Assembly (NCBI RefSeq): GCF_031755915.1
Contig: NC_083386.1
Span: 21,499,001-21,563,000, forward strand
Source: Ziziphus jujuba
Taxonomy: Eukaryota > Streptophyta > Magnoliopsida > Rosales > Rhamnaceae
Reading direction: 5' to 3'
DNA: 64,000 nucleotides
Numbering within the stretch: the first letter of the stretch is position 1; each line of letters begins with the position of its first letter. A model generated the notes under the pieces. That model worked only from the letters and a program-made list of their open reading frames with translations, did not search any database and had not been told where the DNA came from. The position numbers were made by a program, and so were the translations under genes. This document shows positions 49,861-62,330 of the stretch, piece by piece.

Positions 49861-51429
49861 AGCATAGGATTGAGTTATGGGGTCATGGTGGGCTTTGAGT
49901 GAAGCCCACTGAAAAATAATTTGGTCCAGATATTTAATCTTGTATAGTTCACCCAGTCTAAGTATGATTTTTTTTTTTTTTTTAAAGCAAAGATTTTTCT
50001 CTCTGTGTACAAAAATATAATATAATATAATAAAAACTGTGATCATTCAAAATCTTTAGATACTAATAGAGGGTGCGTGGGGCACCTGCTCTCTTTGGTC
50101 CTAATGGTTGAGTGTGGTTGGTCCACATCATCAAGAGCTAAGGTTCAAGGTTTGGTAGATAGAGAGAGGGGTAAGGGCGCATAGAGTCATATAAGAATAA
50201 ATCCATATATATATATATATATATATATTTCCTTTTTTTTTCTTTTTTCTTTTTTTCCATATATATAAATATATAACTTATATGTATAACGTTTTTTTTA
50301 CTAAGCACACTCCTAAATGCACACTTCGTTTCCTTCATAGATTGTAGAAAATGTCATTATACAGAAACTATTTTTTTCAAACATCTAGACATCCTAACAT
50401 TCATAGGCTATACTAATATGTATAGCTGCTTGGGAGCCTGCTTTCTCCATCCTTCTACTTGACCTTGACTTTAGACACCTAGAAACTGATCTGCATCTTA
50501 AATAAATGTTGAAAATATATAAACATATCATTTATTAAATTGAATATATATATACAAAACTATTAAAAAATAATTTTGAAATTGAATGTATATTAAATAG
50601 ATATCTATCTCAAATAAACTAGAATCTTATTAAATAGATATCTATGTCAAATAAATTAGGATCTTCTTCAATCTCTGTTCTACATAAATAATAATCTACA
50701 AATTCATTAGGAATGCTTTTATATAGCTTTTGACTATTGTGTTCTAAGTATAGTTTTTTTTTTTTTTAAATTAAAAAAAATATATTATAATGAATCAATA
50801 AGAGCAAGGAAGTAATTTTAGCAAATGGCGAAAGTGCGGTATTCCAAATTGAAACAAAATTGGGAAAAAAATAATATAGTAAAAAGTCCCATTTCTTCTT
50901 CAAAATATACATTTTCCTGATAAACAAACAAGATGACCTTTAGCTCTGCTTTGTTTATTTTATCTAATCTTTGGTTGAAATCGTTTTCTCTATTTCGTAG
51001 TCTCATTAAGTACGGTTAATTTACCCATTTTTTTTTTTACTTTGCTTTTCTGATATAGTTTGGATTTAAACATTAAAAATCAAAGGTGGATCTCGTTTTC
51101 TCAAGATGGAGTCTTTTTGCTTTTTTCCCCTGCTCTAAGAAAGCTTGAAACGGTTCTTTTAGGGCTACGAAGTAGTTTCGTGAGATCTCATACTCATACG
51201 CGACTGCAATTATGGGCGGAGGGAGGAAGAAGAAGACTATCATTGTGAACGGAAAAAGGAAAAGGTCAAACAAAGTGGACATGGAATGCTAGGGTACCGC
51301 CTACGAATTTGAGGGAAAGTGACCTTGCTGGTGTTATATTTGGATGTAATTAAGCACGTACAGCACCATTAAAACAAAAAGCTTGAAAGAAAACTTATTT
51401 GGTTAGTAGTTAATACGTCACCGTGATCT

Positions 51430-51930
51430 AGGGATGGCAATTTGCCTTGCACATCCCAAAAATCACGGTGCACGCCTCTAACAAGATGGTATTTTTTGTA
51501 TTTTTTTGAAAAATCGAGATAGAATAAATTTTTAAATTTCGGATTAGGATCGGAGAATAAAAAATTCGGTCCGTATATATTTATATTTTTTTAAAATATT
51601 TTATATAATTGGATTATTGTATTTTTTAAAAATATATTTTATTATAATTATAAATTTAAAGTTTGATATATTTTGTTGTATTTTTATTTACATTTTAAGA
51701 ATTTTATTTACATTTTATTCGTGAAAAAAAATTTTTTATATAAATTTTTTTAAAAAAATTATATCAATTATAAAATAAAAAAAATAGAGAAATCTATCCC
51801 GTTCTGTCCCCGATTAAGAAATACCCGTCTCCTTCCCACCTCTAAAGAAACAGAAAAAAACACAAGAATGGAATGGAAAATTTCCCATGGAAACAAGGAT
51901 GAGATTTTAAAAATTGGCTCCATCCCGTCC
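51430..51930. mobile_element. hAT-like non-autonomous element, 501 bp
   Basis: Flanked by CGTGATCT at 51422-51429 and 51931-51938, an 8 bp target duplication. Ends are imperfectly inverted (AGGGATGGCAATTT against the inverse GACGGGATGGAGCC). Tandem copy 1 has the uninterrupted site near 45672. No coding sequence. The 8 bp duplication points to hAT. Confidence 0.78.
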
Positions 51931-52412
51931 CGTGATCTCATGATAGAACGGTTCTAATGCATGGATTTGTATGAGAGTTGTAGAAATATCACTATTTGGT
52001 TGAGTACTGCTATTTTTTATGTGAGTTCTTCTAATGCTTCATGGTTGGCTTACGGACTAAAACATACTATTCTTAGAACTAGCGAACAATCTTACTCAAA
52101 AAGAATTTTTTTTATTGATTTTTCTTAAAATTATATCATTTATTGAATTCTACATACTTAAGGGTAACATAGAGATACAACGATTAGAATTGAAAAATAA
52201 TAATAATAATAGTAATAATAATATCATCCAAAAAAAATAATAATAAATTAAAATAAATCAGCGTGAACATAAATAAGAATGTAATATAAAATATTTATAA
52301 TTAAGGTAGGTAAATGGATAAATTAACTTTATAAGAAAATTAACAAAAAAGATACAATAAATAATAGTAATTAAATAAAGAAAATTTTGATGTATCTAAT
52401 AGCTATCACCAG

Positions 52413-52765
52413 AGCATGGTGTGAATTTTGGGTTTCTCGTAGTGCTTAACAGCCTTGACGATTGAAGACCAGTAATCCTGCTTCTCCCACAAGGGCGTGT
52501 CGAGAACCAATCCATCAATGCCCAATTGCATCAACACCCACAAGAAGCAAACAGGGGAACAGGAAGCCTACCAAGTTTCTTAGTTTTGGCGACCAGGTCA
52601 TAAGGGTCTGAAATTTCATTGGCCAATGCTATGAGTTTTGTTTCATCCATTTTGCCCAGAATGCTTAGGTCTTTGTTTAGTTTGAATCACAATCTTGGCT
52701 ATGGGTTCAAACTTATCCAATGCGGGTCCTCCATTAATCCTTATAACAAGCCTGCACCTTCACTC
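52413..52765 (-). pseudogene. PDX1-like fragment, copy 2
   Basis: The complement encodes INGGPALDKFEPIAK, then KMDETKLIALANEISDPYD, LVAKTKKLGRLPVPLFASCG and MQLGIDGLVLDTPLWEK, then WSSIVKAVKHYEKPKIH. It is better preserved than copy 1, but frameshifts and a small deletion follow SCG. GLVLDTPLWEK replaces the canonical GVFVGSGIF phosphate-binding segment, so the parent gene was already a divergent PDX1 paralog. Confidence 0.82.
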
Positions 52766-54320
52766 ATGACTCACCCTCTTCAATGCCATTCTGAGATTAT
52801 AACAAATACAAACAAAACGCAATGTTAAACCTGTGTTTGTCTTATGTAAGGACCGTACATATTGTTAGCCGGAGCATCATTAAAACGGATTTCCTGGATA
52901 TACATTTAGCTTGCTGGAGACCATTTGATTCTAACTAACAACACAAGTAGGATTCTAATTTATTTACCAAAAGAAAAAAAAAAATGTAGGATTGTAATTA
53001 ATAACAAAACACAATTATTAGGAGAGTTTCTGTGTTTCCGATTTTTATTTGGATTTGGATTTTTTTTTTTTAAAAATTCACTTGCGTAAAAAATTTTCAA
53101 AAATAATATTGTAGATATAAACTATTTTACCAAGTTATTTATTAATTATATATATATATATATATATATTTAATTGGTTAACATATTAATATAATTTAAA
53201 TATAGATAAGTCAACTTTTAAAATGATAAGTATAGTTGAATATAAATTAATTAAATAATAATATATGTATATTTGATAAATAATTTAATAAACTAGTTAG
53301 TATCTTTAGTATTATAAATTTTTCAATAAACAAAAACAATCATCTTTTCCAACCAATCATTTTTTTTTTAATTTTTTTTTTGCTTCTCAGCATATTACTT
53401 TATTTCCAAACAATAGTAAATTGATATATCTTTTTGGTAAAAAAGGAATACATTGAAATATCATTTGTATATTAATTGGTAAAAAAAGAAACATTTGCTA
53501 AAAAAAAGTTGGTGCCCACTAAATACCAAACAATAAAGGTTGGTGCCTAATAAATCGATAAATTAACAAATTAGGTGCCTGTGATATACTTTATCAAAAC
53601 TGACTTTCATTTTTCACAAAGAAAAGGAAAAAAAAAAAGAAAAAAAAAAAGGAAGAAAGAATCTTTCCATTAATATAACTTTAATTTCGAAGAAATAATT
53701 ACAAAAAATAATTTTGGTAGAAATTATTCAGCAAACCCAAACAATATCTGTCCAAAATCAATTGAAATATGCCACTTTATTTTCCTTTATTATTTTAGGG
53801 AAATAAGGTAATTAATTATTCATCAAAAAGAGAAATATTCTCGGAAACTGAATGGGTGCATGTAGTATACATCGACTGGTGCATGTGGTATATTTGGTGT
53901 ATTTAGGATTTATCTTCGTTCTAGTTCCTTAAAACCGTCAATAAATTATTAGGTTGGGATATGGGCTCACGATTGGTATTACCTGAGGCCAACTGAAAAG
54001 TAGTTTGGGCCAGGCATTTAATGTTGCATAAGCTAACCCAATCTAAATACACCTTTTTTTTACCAAGGAATTTTTTCTCTCTTTTTCCTACAAAAAGAAA
54101 AGAAAATATAATATATAATAAAATTTGTGGTCATTCAAAATATTTAGAAGCTAATTAACAAGGGGTGCGTAGCTGCCTTCTTTGGTCCTAATGGTTGAGT
54201 GTGGTTGGTCCACATCATCAAGAGCAAAGGTTCGTTCAAGGGTTAGGAGGGAGAGGAAAGGGTGCATGATACATCAATAAATACATAAAGATATATATAT
54301 ATATATATATATACATATAT

Positions 54321-54482
54321 GGAAATTCTGTGGTGAGGACGGTCCACATGAGGACCACAGTATTAGTGACGGTTTTTCATAGTATTAACGACGGTTTTTT
54401 AGAAAATCGTCACCAATACTATGAAAAACCGTCACTAATATTATGGTCCGCATGAGAATCGTCCACATTATAGACGGACTGC
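54321..54482. mobile_element. Foldback MITE B inside (TA)n
   Basis: 162 bp between (TA)n tracts at about 54291-54320 and 54483-54492. The whole element can fold: the left half AGTATTAGTGACGGTTTTTC then AGTATTAACGACGGTTTTTT is matched by the inverse of the right half. Left end AATTCTGTGGTGAGGACGG. The matching site in tandem copy 1 (about 50203-50280) has (TA)n without it. Confidence 0.85.
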
Positions 54483-54749
54483 ATATATATATAAGGTATA
54501 TAAATTATATGTTTAACGTTTTTTGTACTAGGCACACTTCTAAATTCACACTTCGTTTTCCTTTATAGATAGTAGAAAATGTCATTATACATAAAATATT
54601 TTTTTCAAATGCCTATAGACATGCTAACATTCATAGGCCATACCTGTACATATAGCGGCATCGAAGCCTCGCTTTCTTCATCCTTCTACTTGACGTTGAA
54701 CTTAGATACCTAGAAATTAATCTGCATCTTAAATAAATTGTTGAAATAT

Positions 54750-56130
54750 GTTCCTATTTCTGTATGTGTTGTCACCATTATGTGGGTCTCACTTTTGTTA
54801 TAATATTAAATAAGAGAAATTAAAATAAAGAAAGAAAATTAAAAACACAAGAAACGACCTTACCTTGAAACAATATTATTATCTGCTTATTAATATTGCT
54901 GAGCAGCGAGATTATCAATGTGAGAAAACAAAAGTAGTACGTTATTAAATTATTACAAATTCAAACAACATATTATGAATTTATAGAAAATAAAAAAACC
55001 ATGCATTTAATGCAAAAGTGAATCTTCACCACAACGATGCTCATTTAATGAATGCATTGGACGTCTCATGTTTTTCCTTGTAACGTGATGAAGATGTCTG
55101 TTTTTTTCCCTATAATTTAATTGCATTATTACATTTTTATTGCTACAAAGCCAATCACAGAAACCAAACTGCAAAGATTCTTTACCTTCTTAAATTTACT
55201 TGGTCGTCTCTCTTTCCTAGAGCTTAGGGTTTCTTACTTCTTAGTTCTTAGTTTCTAAACTCAAAATTATACTATTTTTGGGTACAGGAACGTATATTTT
55301 CTCAGAGATTTAGGAATTTAATTAACAAACCTGGAAATTATATATCTATGGAAAAAAAAAAAAAGATTTTTCTGTTAGCTCTAATTGGTTATTTTAATTG
55401 ATGATAAGATAGAAACTGACTAAATGTAAACAAAAAGAAAAAAAAAATTTGAATTAGGGACAAACAAATATTTCCACCAAAAAGAAGAATGGAAGAGAAG
55501 GTTCTCTGAAGAAGCTGCCAAAAGAAAAATAATGATTTTTTTTTTGTTGTTGTTTGGCTTTACGAAAATAATGACTTTATATTATAAAAAATTTGACCAA
55601 CATGAAAAGTGAGCTAAAATGTAGCAGACCAACATATTGAGGACCAATCTAGAAACGTAAAATGAAAGAGGGGTATTCTCTTGGGAAGACTAGAAGAGAG
55701 ACATGGAATCATGTGATGGACAATAAATGCCAAGAGACTTTGGGACTCTTAAAATCTGGTCTATACAAATTTTTAGTATTAAGATATAATCTCCCTCGAA
55801 ATTGGTTTCGATTTTTATTAATCCATTTTATCTTAATAATACATGTCAGGGACTCATTAATTTTTCTTGTTGGATGGTGTTTCTCTTTTGTTTTTACTAT
55901 CAACAACTTCATTAAATTATTACCAGAAAAAAAAAAAAAACACAACTTTATTAAATTGTGCTGAGATTAGCTTCAAGTATTTAACAATTTTTCAAGCTAG
56001 TCCTCACAAACAATCATGTAATTAGTGATGACTTAGGAAGATAAGACCGCTACTGCTTTTTATTTTACATGGTATAAAATCCAGCCAACCCTTAGCAGAA
56101 AGATGTAACATCTATCATATTATCTAAGCA
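54750..56130. other. Gene-free interval
   Basis: AT-rich, with A-runs. An ORF at 55662-55964 has no recognisable family. Nothing else seen. Confidence 0.45.
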
Positions 56131-56151
56131 TCGGCGGACACACGTGGGCCC

Positions 56152-56167
56152 GGGGGCACGTGCCCCC
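56152..56167. repeat. 16 bp perfect GC palindrome with G-box core
   Basis: GGGGGCACGTGCCCCC, preceded at 56141-56146 by another CACGTG. It stands out in AT-rich DNA and resembles the GC-rich edge of some plant transposon remnants. Confidence 0.7.
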
Positions 56168-56449
56168 CCTTTCAAAATTTATTTATTTTTTCTTTGGTCA
56201 AATTTTAATATTTTATGTTTTATTTACTTGCTTTTTTTGACCTTATTAGAATGGAAATCTACAATTGTGCCCCCTTTCTTTCTCCTCGCTCACACGTTTA
56301 AATGCTCTCCAAATTTTAACTATTTGTCGTTTTCATTTCTTTTTTTTTTTTTAATACTTTTTATTTTTTTCACTTATATCTATATACTTTTGGTTTGTCT
56401 ATCGTTTATCTCCAATTAAAACTATTTTATGTAAATATAATACTTATCT

Positions 56450-58610
56450 ACAAATTCATAGAAATATAATAGTTATTTAATTGTTATTTTTTAACATATA
56501 CTTATCTATATTTATGATTTTTTAGTACATTTAATAATTAGTTATTAACAAAAGAAAAAAATAATTGAAACAACAATATATAATTTTTTTTTCTAATATT
56601 TAATTTATTTTTGTTGATTAATTTCTAACAAACCAATATATATATAAATATATATATTCTTTTGCATCAAAGAGTTTTTTTTTTTTTTTAATAATTTATA
56701 CTAAAGTTATTGTGAACATAAAATTATATTTGGAATGTATTGAAATCATATTTTTCCATTTTGTTATAAAAATAAAAAAAAAAACCTTCACCCTACTTGC
56801 TTGGCTTTCTGACTACTCAATTATTTTTTTCAAATAACTTGGTGATTACTCTAATTAGCTATACTATTATATAAAAAAAGAATGTTGCATTATATATGTA
56901 TATATACATACACACTTTTATATGTGTAGCATTATATAGTAGTGCCCTCCTCAACTTATTTCCTGGGTCTAACACTCTTATCAAGTATAACTTCTAATAA
57001 TCATATACAATATAAATTAATAATCCATTATCCTAAAGAATGTTAAAATAAAGCATATGGATCTTATATAAAATAATTGTGAAATATCCATCTACACATG
57101 ACTTGTTATATCATGCAATTCATATAAATTGTTACATAAAAAAATTATAATATATTTGCAAGAGAATATAAATCCTAGTTTTTTTTGTTTTTTTTTCCCT
57201 GGAAAATGATCAAACAAATCCATCGTTTTCAATTACAAAAGAAGGTAGAATACGATACCATTAGTTGTGGCATTTACACATACATAATATGACTTTTTTT
57301 TCTTCCTCTTCTTTTGAAATGAACATAACATGGGAGTTTGCAAATATAGTAATTAAAATGGGGTATTTATTGGAAAATGAATAACTAATTCTAATTAATA
57401 AATTAATTAAGATCATGATTTTTTTTTTTCACGGGTTGTATGGAACAAATTAGAAAAGAAACCAAATGCGTGTTTCAATGAAGGGTCCTACAAATATCAT
57501 ATCTATCAAAATTCTGTTTTATTTGTATATAGATATGTGTTTATGGAATATTAGTGTTCTACATGTTTTAATTAATTGCTGACCTTAACTGCCAATAAAA
57601 CAAGGTTTTAATTTTATGAGATTTCTACGTTATTAGATCACGGGAGAGAACGGTCTCCGTCCAAGAGAGCTAGCAAATATATAACACAGAGAGAGATAAC
57701 GCTAAGATCCTTTATTATTAAGTTATAATTTCGTGGATATGGTAGATCTAAGCATGAACTAGTTTTCTCTCAAAAAAAAAAAAAAAGAAAAAAAAGATAA
57801 AGTATGAACTATTGTATGTGCACCAAAAAATTAATTTTTTTAGGTTGGACTTAGAAAATTAAAGTTTATGTAGTTTTTTTTTTTTTGGGCAAAAAAGTTT
57901 CGTGTGGTTTGATGAAGATACTATCACAAAACAATTAAACTAAAAAAAACGTTTTGAGTCTTTGTGTCTAAAAATGATTGGTTAGAATGATATATCACGT
58001 CAGCTTAATTACGACGTCGTTTTACGGATGTGCCAAAGTCAATGTTTATTTCTGACCATTAATGATCGATGCTAAAGAGAGAATTTGGGTGTTTTTCACG
58101 TGAATGTTTGTGGGTCTAAGTCTAATTTAAGAAATAATTCACGTAATTAATGACGGGCTAATGAGCTAGCTTATCTCTTAATTAATTGCTTAATGGGGAA
58201 CGGTTTTTCCATGGTTTTGCAACTCAAAACTGGCCCTGCCCTACTACTAAAGCCCAGCACATAGATATAAATGTTTAGAGTTGCATTTTTTTTTTTTTTT
58301 GTTTTTTTTGAAGAAATATGATTCTTTATCTATCAACAGTGAGTTATATATATATATATATATATACACAAGCATAGTAACCAATTTTGGCAAGTAGCAT
58401 ATTTATGTATGATATATGCACATATGGAAAATGTATACTACTTGTCTCCATTATTAGTGGAATGCATTAACTTGGCAAGTTGTTATTATGAATTCTTTTT
58501 TTATTTTTTTTATTTTTTATTTTAAACAAAGTCGATTAATTGTTACTACATCAATTATAGTTATACTGACAAATAGTATTCTGTATTAACAAATAGTTAT
58601 ATATATATAT
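56450..58610. other. Gene-free interval
   Basis: Very AT-rich with long T-runs and (TA)n at 58347-58366. No gene recognised. Confidence 0.45.
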
Positions 58611-58619
58611 ATATATATA

Positions 58620-58812
58620 CAGTGCAGACGGTTTGTATGTAAATTTTAGTATTGATAACGGTTTTGAAAGAAACTATCATCAATATTTTTTTTAATTTTT
58701 CAAAAAACTATCATCAATATATTTTCTATGTGATAGTTTTAATGGTGATTTTTTCAAAAATTATTGTCAATATTGAATATTCGCATGCAGACCATCTACA
58801 TCATAAACAGAC
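58620..58812. mobile_element. Foldback-related element C inside (TA)n
   Basis: 193 bp between (TA)n at 58600-58619 and 58813-58834. It has repeated and inverted (C)TATCATCAATAT units and an outer GCATGCAGACCATCTACAT end similar to the ends of elements A, B and D. More diverged than A and B. Confidence 0.6.
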
Positions 58813-58835
58813 TATATATATATATATATATATAC

Positions 58836-60209
58836 ATGTAAGTTATGTAAGTTATTAAGAGAACATGGAAACCATACAGTTAATTAAGTTTTTTGGCCAA
58901 GCTATATATATCTATAATATATATAGCAGGGTTTGGCTGCGGTCAACCATAAATGTTTGGTTTTTATGTTTAGTCGCACAATGAGGCCAAATTGAGATGT
59001 AGTGTTTGAAAGGGACTTCTTCAATTTGGGTGCCTATGGTTACCATATGAAGATAATGATTATTCTTAAAAAATGGTAAATCCCACCACCCTGTTCTCGG
59101 GGACGAAGCGGCCACGTTTTAACCTTTTTACCCGATTAAAAGGGATTTAAGCCACTCTCAATTCTATAATATTTCTTTCGCCTTCCTAATTCTTTGAATC
59201 CGACTATACATGGTTAAATGAATGACGACTCTACTCTTTTCCTATATAAAATAATTATCCATATACTAACAAACAGGTTAGTAAAGCTTTTATATAAAAT
59301 AGAGATTTGACAATCATCATTGTCGAATTAGAGACTCAATCATAGATGCGTATCTGTAAAACTTATAGTAGATTATTTTACTAATGCAAATAGGTTAACC
59401 ATTCGGAATTGCAGGAGCACACCAGTTTTCACATTTCTAATTTTTATTTGATTATCAAAAAAATAATAAATCATTAATTAAAGTGTTGTTTTGTAACGCA
59501 CTAATTTTTTGTTTTATTTTATTTTATTTATTTAATTATACCTAATTTTGCTTATCTCAAATTTTATTATTTGTTACTAAAGTTTATTTACTATTTCAAT
59601 TAATTATAAATTTAAAGAGGGGGGGAAGAAAAACATAAATAATAAATTGAACACATGTTCAATTGTTTTAATTTTAACTTTTATTTTTTATTTTTTTAAA
59701 TTAGTTAATTAATAAATTTAATAACAGTTTAACTATTAGTGACGGACAATAAAATAAAAGTATGCAAATTAACAATTTATACATGATAGATTAAATTAAA
59801 AAAAACAAAAAAAATTAGAGTCATGTGAAAGGTTTAATATTTACGCAAGGCATTTGAAATCTCATGCGCATGACTAGCATTTTCTAGTCGATTTGTTAAG
59901 AAAGAGGTTGCCCACAAGTTGTACTCTTTGATTTGATGTAATAAAATTTTCTATTTCTTTGTCCTTCCAAATGATAAAAAAAAAGAAAAGAGAAGAAAAG
60001 AAAAGAAAAAAAGAAAGATGCAGTATGACCATTAATTGGTTTGATGGTGAGGGGTGTGTGTATAAGGGACAAAAGAATCCCACTTCAAAACAAATATTGA
60101 TTTCCAAGTACTTTCCCTCTCATGTGAGATATTATAATTCTTTTATAACTATCCCAATTCTTTTATTTAAAGTATTATCAATAATTTCCCTTAAAACAGC
60201 TAGTTTCTT

Positions 60210-60240
<31 letters not shown>

Positions 60241-60280
60241 GTTTAGAGTTTAGCACACTATATGTTCACACGTTCTGAGC
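58836..60280. other. Gene-free interval upstream of the LOB-domain gene
   Basis: AT-rich. A less AT-rich patch at 58920-59115 has a 67-codon minus-strand ORF with no recognised family. (GT)n microsatellite at 60211-60236. Confidence 0.45.
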
Positions 60281-60289
60281 AGCTGCTAT

Positions 60290-60296
60290 TATAAAT
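60290..60296 (+). promoter_or_regulatory. Likely TATA box of the LOB-domain gene
   Basis: TATAAAT 136 bp upstream of the start codon, followed by a (CT)n-rich leader at 60352-60389. Confidence 0.55.
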
Positions 60297-60348
60297 GTAC
60301 ACACCCCGCTCTCATTCTCTTACAACTTGTTTTCCACTCACCCCTCTC

Positions 60349-60351
<3 letters not shown>

Positions 60352-60389
<38 letters not shown>
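60352..60389. repeat. (CT)n microsatellite in the LOB-domain gene leader
   Basis: CT dinucleotides between the TATA-like box and the start codon. A similar tract precedes the MINPP and ferritin coding regions. Confidence 0.9.
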
Positions 60390-60394
<5 letters not shown>

Positions 60395-60431
60395 GAGTTT
60401 TCTCAACTTTTCTACAAAATCAAAAGAAATA

Positions 60432-61286
60432 ATGGGTGGAAATTCGCCGTGCGCTTCATGCAAGTTGCTCCGACGCCGGTGTGCCAAGGACTGTATCTTT
60501 GCGCCTTATTTCCCCTCCGATGATCCTCACAAGTTTGCCATAGTTCACAAGGTCTTCGGTGCTAGCAATGTTAGCAAAATGCTTCAGGTTAATTAATTCC
60601 TCACTCTCTTTCGTTTTCCTTTTCCTTTTTATACAACAGTTCTATAATTGGCATCAAAACGCTCATACTACAGTGGGCTCTGACCGTATCCAAGCGCATA
60701 TAGATTATGCAATTCTATGCTTAAGCAATCCGACTTCACTATAATATGGGAGTCAGATGCCTATCCTAATAAAATTTTGGTATATATATAATATAAGAAA
60801 AGGAAACATCCATTTTTATGTTTTTTTTTTTTTTTTTTTTTTTTTTTTTGTTCCCGATCACCAAGTGTTTGATAAAAAAACTTGCAGGAGCTTCCGGTTC
60901 ATCAGAGAGCAGATGCAGTGAGCAGTATAGTGTACGAAGCAAATGCAAGGATGAGAGACCCAGTTTATGGATGTGTTGGGGCTATCTCTTACCTTCAAAA
61001 CCAAGTTTCTCAGCTTCAAATGCAGCTTGCTGTTGCTCAAGCTGAAATACTCTGCATCCAGATGCAGCAAGAGCCTAATAATATTGTTGTTCAAAACCCA
61101 CAGATTGAACAAGACCCACCGGATCATCATCATCATAATGATATTATTGATGAGGAAAAATCTTATCATCTCCAAAACAACGTCAACCTTCCTCATCAGT
61201 ACCTTAATTTTGCTTCTTCTAGTAGCAATGTGATCCATGATTCTCTCAAAAGAGAGAGCATCTTCGGATATGACATGGTTTCATAA
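60432..61286 (+). CDS. LBD12: LOB-domain transcription factor, LBD12-like
   Basis: Plant-specific DNA-binding factor of the LATERAL ORGAN BOUNDARIES family. Two exons, 60432-60587 and 60888-61286, 184 residues, with the intron after KMLQ as in most LBD genes. The zinc-finger-like block CASCKLLRRRCAKDC (C-x2-C-x6-C-x3-C) begins at Cys7. The GAS block starts near FAIVHKVFGAS and runs through ELPVHQRADAV to DPVYG. The leucine-zipper-like coil is ISYLQNQVSQLQMQL, making this class I. The start MGGNSPCASC and the coil followed by AVAQAEILCIQMQ agree with Arabidopsis LBD12 (ASL5); the His- and Asn-rich C terminus is variable in the family. The intron holds a T-run of about 29 bases (60821-60849). 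Confidence 0.94.
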
Positions 61287-61289
61287 TAA

Positions 61290-62135
61290 TAATAATGTTT
61301 TGTTTTTCATTTTTTTTTTTTTAATTCCCCATTTCAGTACCATCCCATTCTTATTATTGACATACTTATTTTTGAGTAATATATGAGCAATATATAGAAA
61401 TCATATTATATATATATAACTATATAATATATGGATGTGAGAGGCAGAGAGGGGCAACTTAAAACAAGGGTAAGTGTTGGGTCAACTCTCGCATGTGAGA
61501 TTGAAGTGAAGTAATTAATTAGAGGTTTAAATTAATATTAATCCAGTACTAAATTATTCAACAAATAAAGCTTCATCAATCAATTAAAGTAGGAAAAAAA
61601 AAAAATCAAGTAGGGTGTGTGTGTATATATATATATATTAACGCGTAAACGCATACAGGTCGGTGGCCTTTTAAACCAAAGTATGTCGGACAAATATTCT
61701 TGTAAGCTAGAACTTAATTACTTGCATTAATTTTACATTTTTCTTTGGAGGTACCGATAAATGTATATAGCATGCACCAATATCATAGGATATAATCGTA
61801 TTTATAGAGGGGAGATTGTTGTTGTGGTATAAATCAAAGTAAGCTAAATATAACTGTTTCTTTTAGGCCTCTTTTTTTTTTTTTTTTTTTTTTTTTTGGG
61901 TAACAAGTTTCTTTTCGGCCTTGGAAATATTGATTTGGGTTTGTGTTGATTATTTTTATTTTTAATTTGGTTACTCTACCTATTTTTTTTTTTTTTTTGT
62001 TTTGGGGGTAATAATCTTACTATTCTACCTGAGTTAATCTTGAGATCATGTTTTAAATTCTGTTATTTAATAATTTTGTGTACCTTATATCAATTGTAAA
62101 ATTACTAAATAATTTAAAAAGATTAGTTCAAATAA
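61290..62135. other. 3' flank of the LOB-domain gene
   Basis: Includes the probable 3' UTR, (TA)n at 61625-61640 and long T-runs near 61871-61898 and 61984-61999. No gene recognised. Confidence 0.5.
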
Positions 62136-62136
62136 A

Positions 62137-62330
62137 AAATTTAGGGATAATATCACTAGAAATCCTTAACTATATTAATTGTGACACTTGGGTCCCCGAA
62201 TTATTATTATTATTTCTTGACAATTTGATCTCTCAACTTTCTATTTTCTTACATTTAGTCGCTAGTCAATTTTACATTAAAAAATCGGTTAGTAAAAGGG
62301 ATCAATATGAAACTTTGCTATAATTTAGGT
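62137..62330. mobile_element. Solo terminal repeat related to the 26.7-kb long-TIR element
   Basis: AGGGATAATATCACTAG then CCTTAACTATATTAATTGTGA, followed by a line resembling TTGGGTCC, parallels GGGATATTATCACATAA, CCTTAAACTATATG and TTTGGTCC at 26704. No inverted partner was found in the remaining 1.7 kb. Confidence 0.5.

Larger units (their letters stand above)
45005..50515. repeat. Tandem segment, copy 1
   Basis: Aligns in order with 50829-54745: TTTCTTCTTCAAAATA near 45065, ATGTGAACGGAAAAG near 45492, the PDX1-like fragment, AGTTGGTGCCT near 46700, GGTTGAGTGTGGTTGGTCC near 50105, and CATCCTTCTACTTGAC near 50448. Copy 1 has extra DNA at about 47085-49860 that copy 2 lacks. Confidence 0.88.
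50829..54745. repeat. Tandem segment, copy 2
   Basis: Same order of blocks as copy 1, shorter because it lacks the 2.7 kb insertion. It carries two insertions of its own: 51430-51930 (hAT-like) and 54321-54482 (foldback MITE B). Between the copies are about 310 bp of AT-rich DNA. Confidence 0.88.

Noticed and set aside
55662..55964. 100-codon ORF
   Set aside because: Low-complexity composition and no family; the opposite strand has an equally long open frame.
58912..59115. 67-codon minus-strand ORF (MAASSPRTGWWDLPF..)
   Set aside because: Possible gene scrap, but no recognisable family, splice context or neighbours to support it.
60858..61238. 126-codon minus-strand ORF over LBD exon 2
   Set aside because: Antisense shadow; the sense frame has the full LOB-domain signature.
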